From an uncultured Collinsella sp. (GTDB lineage Bacteria > Actinomycetota > Coriobacteriia > Coriobacteriales > Coriobacteriaceae), in contig URTW01000013.1 in assembly GCA_900550815.1 (NCBI GenBank), positions 1 to 20,596 on the forward strand: a DNA stretch of 20,596 bases, given 5' to 3'. Below, in pieces: positions 7,364 through 14,076 of this stretch (position 1 is the first letter of the stretch; each line of letters opens with the position of its first letter). Both the position numbers and the translations under genes were made by a program. The notes under the pieces are model-generated. The model saw only the letters and a list, made by a program, of their open reading frames with translations. It searched no databases and was not told the origin of the DNA.

Positions 7364-7392
7364 TTGAGAATGAGAATCATCTTTAATACGAT
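7364..7392 (+). promoter_or_regulatory. Candidate sigma-70 promoter for the permease with a Fur-like box in its spacer
   Basis: TTGAGA (7364-7369) and TACGAT (7387-7392) are separated by 17 bp, 88 bp before the permease start. GAGAATGAGAATCAT at 7366-7380 overlaps the spacer. It has two GAGAAT hexamers followed by C-AT and resembles the GATAATGATAATCATTATC Fur consensus at 14 of 19 positions when extended. Iron control of a locus that makes many Fe-S proteins would make sense, but this is inference from one site. Confidence 0.45.
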
Positions 7393-7479
7393 ATGCAATG
7401 AAGGCACAACCTCAACCCCGCACTGCGTCACAATAGAGCGTTAGATGCGAAAACAACTACTTCGAGGATTGGTGGTCAA

Positions 7480-8874
7480 ATGACCCAGGAGACGGTTACG
7501 AACGGCACTGAAGCCCTGTTCACTCGCGAAGGCATGCCTCCCGTTAAGGAAATGATCCCGTGTGCCCTTCAGCACGTACTGGCATCGTTTGCCGGCATCA
7601 TTACCCCGGCGGTCATCATGGCCGGCGTCTACGGCTTTAATAGCCAGCAGAGTACCGACATCATCCAGGTCGCGCTCATTCTTTCGGCGATCGATACGGC
7701 CCTTCAGGCCTTCGCTCCCTTCCGTCGCATCGGCGGCGGCCTGCCCATCGTCATGGGCGTTTCGTTCGCGTTCCTGCCGGCCCTGCAGGCCATGGGTGCC
7801 TCGGGCTTTAGCTTTGGTGCGCTGCTGGGTGGCGAGATCGTCGGCGGCGCCGTCGCGGTCCTCTTTGGTCTGGCCTACAGCAAGATCAAGTGGCTGTTCC
7901 CACCCGTCGTGACCGGTACGGTCATCTTCTCCATTGGCGTCTCTCTCTATCCCACGGCCGTCAAGTATATGGCCGGCGGTATGGGTACGCCGCTGTGGGG
8001 CACCCCGCAGGCCTGGTGCGTCGCTCTTATCACCTTCGCCGTGGTCTTTGCGCTCGCCAACTTTGGCAAGGGCACGCTCAAGCTGGGATCCGTGTTCTTT
8101 GGCATGATCGTTGGCATGATCGTCTCCATCCCCTTTGGCATGATCGACTTCTCCAGCGTCGCCACCGCTCAGGTCTTCGCCCTTCCCAAGCTCATGCCCT
8201 ACGCGCTCGAGTTTGATCCCGAGGTCTGCATTACCCTCGCCGTCGTGTTCCCCATGGTTGCTATTCAGGTTATCGGTGACGTCTCCGCCGCCTGCCTGGG
8301 CTCCATCGACCGTATGCCCACCGAGCGTGAGCTCTCCGGCGCTATCGTGTCCCAGGGCCTCACCTCTATGGTCGGCGGCCTGCTGGGCGGTCTTCCCACC
8401 AGCGCCCTTGGCCAGAACGTGGGCATCATCTGCTCCAACAAGGTCGTCAACAAGTGGGTCTTTGTGATCATCGCGGCCGTCTTTGCCATCGCCGGCCTGT
8501 TCCCGCAGCTTTCTGCCGTCCTTTCCGCTATCCCGCAGCCCGTCATCGGCGGCGCGACCGTCGGCGTCTTTGGCACCATCACCATGAACGGCGTGCGCAT
8601 GTTCACCCGCGAGGGCCTCACGCAGCGCACTACCACCATCGTCGGCACCTCCGTCGTCTTTGGCCTGGGTATCTGGATGGCCAGCGGCTGCCTTGCCGGC
8701 GAGGGTATGCCCGCCTGGGTGTCCACCGTCATCGGCTCCAATGCCGTAACCCCCACCGCCATCATGGCCATTGTCCTTAACCTGATCCTTCCGCAGACGC
8801 CGGTCGTGGCTCAGCACATCGATGCTGCCAAGGACGCTGCCGTGGATCTGGTCTTGCCCGAGAGCAAGAAGTAA
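7480..8874 (+). CDS. NCS2-family xanthine/uracil-type nucleobase permease
   Basis: This 464-residue inner-membrane transporter of the NCS2 (nucleobase-ascorbate) family has about 14 hydrophobic segments and should import a purine or pyrimidine base with a proton or cation. Family marks are QH at residues 31-32 in the first segment and the signature ALGQNVG with Q312-N313 in segment 10. Segment 8 reads IQVIGD: the substrate-binding glutamate of the usual ExxGD (E272/D276 in E. coli XanQ) is Gln at 263, while D267 is kept. A GAGGATTGGTGG tract precedes ATG 7480. It heads the ssnA-ygfK-ferredoxin-xdh gene row, so xanthine, hypoxanthine or urate is the likely substrate; the precise one is open because of the Gln. 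Confidence 0.93.
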   Translation: MTQETVTNGTEALFTREGMPPVKEMIPCALQHVLASFAGIITPAVIMAGVYGFNSQQSTDIIQVALILSAIDTALQAFAPFRRIGGGLPIVMGVSFAFLPALQAMGASGFSFGALLGGEIVGGAVAVLFGLAYSKIKWLFPPVVTGTVIFSIGVSLYPTAVKYMAGGMGTPLWGTPQAWCVALITFAVVFALANFGKGTLKLGSVFFGMIVGMIVSIPFGMIDFSSVATAQVFALPKLMPYALEFDPEVCITLAVVFPMVAIQVIGDVSAACLGSIDRMPTERELSGAIVSQGLTSMVGGLLGGLPTSALGQNVGIICSNKVVNKWVFVIIAAVFAIAGLFPQLSAVLSAIPQPVIGGATVGVFGTITMNGVRMFTREGLTQRTTTIVGTSVVFGLGIWMASGCLAGEGMPAWVSTVIGSNAVTPTAIMAIVLNLILPQTPVVAQHIDAAKDAAVDLVLPESKK

Positions 8875-8890
8875 CCAATTCGGTGCTATT

Positions 8891-8922
8891 CGTCGGCGGA
8901 CGCATCGCCTCGTCCGCCGACG
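8891..8922 (+). terminator. Strong GC hairpin after the permease, no T-tract
   Basis: CGTCGGCGGACG (8891-8902) pairs perfectly with CGTCCGCCGACG (8911-8922) around an 8-nt loop, 16 bp past the permease stop. No run of T follows, so it may be an mRNA-stabilising or partial attenuating hairpin rather than a true terminator. A second small hairpin (CAAAGGG/CCCTTTG, 8946-8964) follows. Confidence 0.6.
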
Positions 8923-9069
8923 TCATGCGGCGCCAAGCCGCACTTCAAAGGGTTTGTCCCTTTGGTGAAGCGTTGACGGGAGAGGGCCCGTTTCCGGTGT
9001 AGGCCGGCGCTTCGCACTCCGCCATGTCAGAGGTGTCAAACCCCGCCCCTGATGTTGAAGGGAGCATCC

Positions 9070-10425
9070 ATGCTTCTGGTCGCTAACGGTTCCGTCTTTA
9101 CTCGCAACGCTCAGACCCCGTTCATTCCAAACGGTGCGGTCGCCATTGACGGAGATACGATCGTCGAAGTAGGTCCCGAGTGCGAGCTCAAGGCCAAGTA
9201 CCCGGATGCCGAGTACGTCGACGCCCAGGGCAACCTCATCATGCCCGGACTTATCAACTGCCACACCCACATCTACTCGGGTCTGGCCCGCGGCCTTGCC
9301 ATTAAGGGCTGCAACCCCACCAACTTCCTGGAGAATCTTGAGCAGCAGTGGTGGAAGATCGATGACAACCTGACGCTCGACGGCACCAAGGCCAGCGCCT
9401 ATGCCACGATTCTTGACTCCATCCGCGATGGCGTCACCACGATCTTCGATCACCATGCGAGCTTCTGCGAGATCCCGGGAAGCCTCTTCACCATTAAGGA
9501 CGCAGCTCAGGAGCTGGGCATGCGTTCGTGCCTGTGCTACGAGGTCTCTGATCGCCGCGGCCAGGAAAAATGCGACCAGGCCATTGCCGAGAACGCCGAG
9601 TTTGCCCAGTGGGCCGCCAAGGAGCGTTACGATAACGATAACCACATGATCGCCGCCATGTTTGGCGGTCACGCCACCTTTACGCTGTCGGACGAGACCA
9701 TGGACAAGATGGCTGAGGCCAACAACGGCCTGACCGGCTTCCACATCCATGTGTGCGAGGGCATGAACGACGTGTGGGATTCCCGCCTCAACCGCGGTGG
9801 CATCAGCCCCGTCGAGCGCCTGCTGCAGCACAACCTGCTGGGTCCCGACACCATGCTGGGCCACTGCATCCACGTGACGCCTGCCGAGATGGATATCGTC
9901 AAGGAGTCCGGCACCTGGCTCGTCAACAACCCCGAATCCAATATGGGCAACGCCGTGGGCTGCGCCCCCGTGCTCGAATTCTTCCGCCGCGGCATTCCTG
10001 TGTGCATGGGTACCGACGCCTACACCCACGATATGCTCGAGAGCCTTAAGGTCTTCCTGATCATTCAGCGCCACAACGCCGCCATGCCCAACGTGGGCTG
10101 GTGCGAGGCCATGACCATGCTGTTCGAGAACAACGCCAAGATGGCGAGCAAGTACTTCGATCGCAAGCTCGGTGTGCTCGAGGCCGGCGCTGCCGCCGAC
10201 GTCATCGTCATGGACTACAAGCCCTTTACGCCGCTGAGCGAGGAGAACATCGACGGCCACATGCTCTTTGGCATGATGGGCAAAAACTGCCGCACCACCA
10301 TCATCAACGGCCGCGTCCTGTACAAGGATCGCGAGTTCGTTGGGATTGATGAGGACAAGATCAACGCGTGGACCATGGCTGAGTCCAAGAAGCTCTGGAG
10401 CACGCTCAACGATCGCGCCTACTAA
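9070..10425 (+). CDS. ssnA: SsnA-type putative aminohydrolase (amidohydrolase superfamily)
   Basis: This 451-residue metal-dependent hydrolase is of the cytosine/guanine deaminase-like amidohydrolase group and matches SsnA, known from purine/selenium gene clusters of gut bacteria. A full set of metal and catalytic residues is visible: H65 and H67 (NCHTH), H225 and H227 with E230 (HIHVCE), H265 and H268 (GHCIH) and D316 (GTDAYTHD). The exact reaction of SsnA is uncertain; hydrolysis of a purine-derived amine or ring bond is expected. ATG 9070 follows AAGGGAG at 9058-9064 and is preferred to the in-frame ATG 9052, which lies upstream of that site. It lies between the permease and ygfK, probably on one transcript. 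Confidence 0.92.
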   Translation: MLLVANGSVFTRNAQTPFIPNGAVAIDGDTIVEVGPECELKAKYPDAEYVDAQGNLIMPGLINCHTHIYSGLARGLAIKGCNPTNFLENLEQQWWKIDDNLTLDGTKASAYATILDSIRDGVTTIFDHHASFCEIPGSLFTIKDAAQELGMRSCLCYEVSDRRGQEKCDQAIAENAEFAQWAAKERYDNDNHMIAAMFGGHATFTLSDETMDKMAEANNGLTGFHIHVCEGMNDVWDSRLNRGGISPVERLLQHNLLGPDTMLGHCIHVTPAEMDIVKESGTWLVNNPESNMGNAVGCAPVLEFFRRGIPVCMGTDAYTHDMLESLKVFLIIQRHNAAMPNVGWCEAMTMLFENNAKMASKYFDRKLGVLEAGAAADVIVMDYKPFTPLSEENIDGHMLFGMMGKNCRTTIINGRVLYKDREFVGIDEDKINAWTMAESKKLWSTLNDRAY

Positions 10426-10439
10426 TTACAAGTAGATTC

Positions 10440-10475
10440 ACGCGCGTCGGATGTTTCGCCGCATCCGACGCGCGT
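10440..10475 (+). terminator. Strong GC hairpin between ssnA and ygfK, no T-tract
   Basis: ACGCGCGTCGGATG (10440-10453) and its exact complement (10462-10475) form a 14-bp stem with an 8-nt loop, 14 bp past the ssnA stop. There is no T-run. It mirrors the hairpin after the permease in place and shape, and could protect or tune the upstream mRNA while letting transcription continue. Confidence 0.6.
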
Positions 10476-10573
10476 ATAGGCGGCCTCCGCGGGGTCGCCG
10501 GCGCTGTGCTAGCGCTACACCGTATTTGCGCCCGCCGCGCGGTCTCGCCGGGCGTTACAGAGAGGAGCTCATT

Positions 10574-13573
10574 ATGAGCGACATCATGAGGCCGATCCCG
10601 TTTTCGCAGCTGATGAACTGGATCATCGAGGAGCACAAGACTCAGGGCGCCGTCTTTGGCGTGCGCAAGATGGTCACGACCAACCAGGAGGGTGCGCTTC
10701 CCATTTTTGACGAGCGCATCGAGACTCCGTTTGGCCCGGCCGCCGGTCCCAACACGCAGCTGGCCCAGAACATCGTGGCCTCTTATGTGGCTGGTTCCCG
10801 CTTCTTTGAGCTTAAGACCGTTCAGGTTATGGACGGCGAGGAGCTCTCCAAGTGTGTGAACAAGCCCTGCATTGTGGCGCAGGACGAGTGCTACAACTGC
10901 GAGTGGTCGACCGAGCTCGAGGTTCCGCAGGCCTTTGCCGAGTACGTGAAGGCATGGTTCGCCTGCCACCTGATCGCTCGCGAGTACGGCCTGGGCAGCC
11001 CGGACGGCTTTGTCTTCAACATGTCCGTGGGTTATGATCTGGAGGGCATCAAGAACCCCAAGGTCGCCGCCTACATTGAGGGCATGAAGGACGCCAGCGG
11101 CTCCGAGGTTTGGAACGAGTGCCGCACGTGGGCGCTCGCTAACCTGGACAAGTTTGAGCATGTCGATGCTGCGTTTGTCGAGTCCATCCCGGCGCGCGTC
11201 TCCAACTCCATTACCGAGTCCACGCTGCACGGCTGCCCGCCCTCCGAGATCGAGCGCATCGCGACCTACCTCATCACCGAGAAGGGCCTCAACACCTACA
11301 TCAAGTGCAACCCCACGCTGCTGGGCTATGAGTTTGCCCGCCAGCGCCTCAACGAGCTGGGCTTTGACTACATCGTCTTCGATGACACGCACTTCCGCGA
11401 GGACCTGCAGTGGGCCGATGCCGTGCCCATGTTCGAGCGCCTGATTGCCCTGTGCGCCGAGCGCGGTCTTGAGTTTGGCGGCAAGCGCACCAACACCTTC
11501 CCCGTCGATGTGACGAGGAACGAGCTGCCCTCCACCGAGATGTACATGTCGGGCCGTTCGCTGTTCTCGCTGACCATCGAGGCCGCCCGCCGCATTACCG
11601 AGCAGTTCGATGGCAAGCTGCGCATCAGCTACTCCGGCGGTGCTACGGTCTACAACATCCGCGCCCTGTACGATGCCGGCATTTGGCCCGTCACCCTGGC
11701 GACCGACGTGCTCAAGCCTGGTGGCTACGAGCGCTTTAGCCAGATGGCCGGCGAGTTTACCGACCTGGATGGCAAGCCGTTTGAGGGCGTCTCTCTCGAG
11801 GCCGTGACTGCGATCCAGGCCGACTCGCTCACCAACCCGCTCTACAAGAAGCCGTTGCGTCCGCTGCCCGACCGTAAGGTCGCCGGCAAGAGCCCGCTTT
11901 CCGACTGCTTTACCACGCCGTGCCGCACGAGCTGCCCCATCCAGCAGGATATTCCCGCCTATCTGGCGGCTGTTGACGAGGGCCGCTACGAGGACGCGCT
12001 CAACATCATCATCGAGCGCAACGCCCTGCCGTTCATTACCGGCACCATCTGCCCGCATCCCTGCGGCCGTGCCTGCGAGCGTGCATTTTACGAGCCCGAG
12101 GGCGCCCAGATTCGCGCCAGCAAGCTCAAGGCCGCCCGCGAGGCCATGACCGCCGTGCTGCCCAAGCTGCGCGCCCAGGCCATCGCAAACGACGGCGAGC
12201 GCAACGTTGCCGTTATCGGCGGCGGCCCGGCCGGCCTGGCGACGGCGTTCTTCCTGACGCGTGCCGGCGTGCCCGTCACCATCTTCGAGGCCCGCGGCTC
12301 TCTCGGCGGCGTGGTCCGTCACGTGATCCCCGAGTTCCGTATCGCCAGCGACGATATCTCCCACGATGCCGAGCTCTGCCTGGCCTTTGGCGCCAAGGTG
12401 CAGCTCAACGCTCGCGTTGATTCCATCGACGAACTCAAGGCTCAAGGCTTTACTGACGTGGTCGTGGCCACCGGTGCCTGGATGCCCGGCTCTGCGGGCT
12501 TGGGCGAGGGTGCCGAGCTCGATGTGCTGGAGTTCCTCGAGGCCGCCAAGAAGGGCGAGAAACTCGAACTGGGCGAGGACGTCGTGGTCATTGGCGCCGG
12601 CAACACCGCCATGGACGCGGCCCGCGTGGCCAAGCGCCTGGCCGGCGTGAGGAACGTGCGCCTGGTGTATCGCCGCACCAAGAAGCAGATGCCCGCCGAC
12701 GAGGAAGAGCTCGATCTTGCTCTTGCCGACGGCGTTGAGTTCTGCGAGCTGCTGGCCCCCAAGGCGCTCAACGGCGCTGTGCTAACCTGCGACGTTATGG
12801 AGCTTGGCGAGCCGGATGCAAGCGGCCGTCGCAGCCCTGTCGCCACGGGCGAGACCGTCGAGCTTCCCGCCACCACGGTGATCTGTGCCGTGGGCGAGGG
12901 CATCGATGCCAGCCTGTACGACGCCGCGGGTGTTGAGCACGACCGTCGCGGCCGCCTTGCCGCCACCTCCACCGGCGTTGAGGGCGTCTGGGCTGCGGGC
13001 GACTGCCGTCGCGGTCCTGCCACCGTGGTCGAGGCTATCGCCGACGCCGCCGAAGTCGCCCGTGCCATCGCTGGCGTGGACTTTAACAAGTACGCCGACC
13101 AGAATGCTCAGGCCGGTCGCGAGGACGCCTGCTACGAGCGCAAGGGGTCGCTGTGCCGCGACAAGCGCAACTGCACCAAGACCCGCTGCCTGGGCTGCGG
13201 CTCGGTGTGCGAGGTCTGCTGCGACGTGTGCCCCAACCGCGCCAACGTGGCAATTAAGGTGCCGGGCCTGGCCAAGCATCAGGTCGTCCATGTCGACGGC
13301 ATGTGCAACGAGTGCGGTAACTGCGCCGTGTTCTGCCCCTACCAGGAGGGTCGTCCCTACAAGGACAAGCTCACCCTGTTCTGGAGCGAGCAGGACATGG
13401 AGAACTCCGAGAACGAGGGCTTCCTGGCCGTGGACGAGGACCACTTTAAGGTCCGCGTCGCCGGCACGGTCCGCACCGTCTCGGTCGATGCCGTCAACAC
13501 CGGTCTTCCCGAGGCCGTCCGCCTGACCATCAGGGCCGTGCGCGACAACTATTCGTACCTTCTTAAGAAATAG
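10574..13573 (+). CDS. ygfK: YgfK: flavin and Fe-S oxidoreductase, putative selenate reductase subunit type
   Basis: This 999-residue multidomain electron-transfer protein starts with a dihydroorotate-dehydrogenase-like barrel (about 1-430). A cysteine region of glutamate-synthase small-subunit type follows (C445, C450, C454; C493, C497, C501). FAD and NAD(P) Rossmann folds come next, with GGGPAG at 549-554 and GAGNTAMDAA from 674. At the C-terminus are [4Fe-4S] cysteines (from C867; CNECGNCAVFC from C911). ATG 10574 follows AGAGGAG at 10561-10567; a longer frame from 10451 reads through the hairpin and is not credible. YgfK is known beside xanthine dehydrogenase-type enzymes and ssnA. Here it can take electrons from the Mo enzyme through the ferredoxin and pass them to NAD(P) or another acceptor (inference). 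Confidence 0.94.
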   Translation: MSDIMRPIPFSQLMNWIIEEHKTQGAVFGVRKMVTTNQEGALPIFDERIETPFGPAAGPNTQLAQNIVASYVAGSRFFELKTVQVMDGEELSKCVNKPCIVAQDECYNCEWSTELEVPQAFAEYVKAWFACHLIAREYGLGSPDGFVFNMSVGYDLEGIKNPKVAAYIEGMKDASGSEVWNECRTWALANLDKFEHVDAAFVESIPARVSNSITESTLHGCPPSEIERIATYLITEKGLNTYIKCNPTLLGYEFARQRLNELGFDYIVFDDTHFREDLQWADAVPMFERLIALCAERGLEFGGKRTNTFPVDVTRNELPSTEMYMSGRSLFSLTIEAARRITEQFDGKLRISYSGGATVYNIRALYDAGIWPVTLATDVLKPGGYERFSQMAGEFTDLDGKPFEGVSLEAVTAIQADSLTNPLYKKPLRPLPDRKVAGKSPLSDCFTTPCRTSCPIQQDIPAYLAAVDEGRYEDALNIIIERNALPFITGTICPHPCGRACERAFYEPEGAQIRASKLKAAREAMTAVLPKLRAQAIANDGERNVAVIGGGPAGLATAFFLTRAGVPVTIFEARGSLGGVVRHVIPEFRIASDDISHDAELCLAFGAKVQLNARVDSIDELKAQGFTDVVVATGAWMPGSAGLGEGAELDVLEFLEAAKKGEKLELGEDVVVIGAGNTAMDAARVAKRLAGVRNVRLVYRRTKKQMPADEEELDLALADGVEFCELLAPKALNGAVLTCDVMELGEPDASGRRSPVATGETVELPATTVICAVGEGIDASLYDAAGVEHDRRGRLAATSTGVEGVWAAGDCRRGPATVVEAIADAAEVARAIAGVDFNKYADQNAQAGREDACYERKGSLCRDKRNCTKTRCLGCGSVCEVCCDVCPNRANVAIKVPGLAKHQVVHVDGMCNECGNCAVFCPYQEGRPYKDKLTLFWSEQDMENSENEGFLAVDEDHFKVRVAGTVRTVSVDAVNTGLPEAVRLTIRAVRDNYSYLLKK

Positions 13574-13584
13574 GCGAGTCTCTT

Positions 13585-14064
13585 ATGGCCAAATCCATTC
13601 AACATAACGTGGCCTACGTTGCCTGCGGAAGTGGTTGCGCTTCCGCAGGCGGCGACGCCCGCTGCAGCGAAGGCTGCATTGGCTGTGGCGCCTGCGTCAC
13701 GGCCTGCCCCCACGGCGCCATTGCGCTGGTCGATGGCATCGCCCGCGTGGATCGCTCCAAGTGCACGGGCTGTGGCCTGTGCGGTATGGCGTGCCCGCAG
13801 CGCGTGATTGCCTTCGTTCCCGGCTACCAGAACATTCTGGTGCGCTGCAACAACACAGATAAGGGCGCCATCGCTCGCAAGATCTGCGACACGAGCTGCA
13901 TCGGTTGCGGCATGTGCGCTAAAAAGTGCCCTGCCGGCGCTATCCGCATCGAGGACAACTGCGCCCATATCGACGGCGTGGACTGCCTGTCGTGCGGCAT
14001 GTGCGCCGTCGTCTGCCCGCATGGCGCCATCCACGACCGCACCGGCATCGCCGCCGGCGTGTAG
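13585..14064 (+). CDS. RnfB-like ferredoxin with four [4Fe-4S] motifs
   Basis: This small soluble electron carrier of 159 residues has no membrane segment. Four CxxCxxCxxxC motifs begin at C31, C60, C105 and C134, enough for four [4Fe-4S] clusters. More cysteines stand at C14, C18, C27, C88, C101 and C126. The middle part (a CNNTDKGAIARKIC stretch before the third motif) is like the C-terminal ferredoxin domain of RnfB, without its membrane anchor. ATG 13585 lies 11 bp after ygfK, and the stop is 12 bp before the Mo enzyme, so the three are a tight unit. Its likely job is to link the [2Fe-2S] centres of the Mo enzyme to YgfK. Confidence 0.9.
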   Translation: MAKSIQHNVAYVACGSGCASAGGDARCSEGCIGCGACVTACPHGAIALVDGIARVDRSKCTGCGLCGMACPQRVIAFVPGYQNILVRCNNTDKGAIARKICDTSCIGCGMCAKKCPAGAIRIEDNCAHIDGVDCLSCGMCAVVCPHGAIHDRTGIAAGV

Positions 14065-14076
14065 AAGGGAATCACC

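Noticed and set aside
7268..7479. Purine or xanthine riboswitch before the permease
   Set aside because: I could not find the conserved loop and junction sequences of the known purine or xanthine (NMT1) classes. A covariance-model search would settle it.
10406..12445. Long - strand open frame opposite ygfK, and similar long frames opposite the U32 gene (3401-5026) and the Mo enzyme (13549-15444)
   Set aside because: These are antisense shadows caused by GC-rich codon bias. They have Ala/Gly/Val/His-rich low-information sequences, while the opposite strand has clear family motifs.
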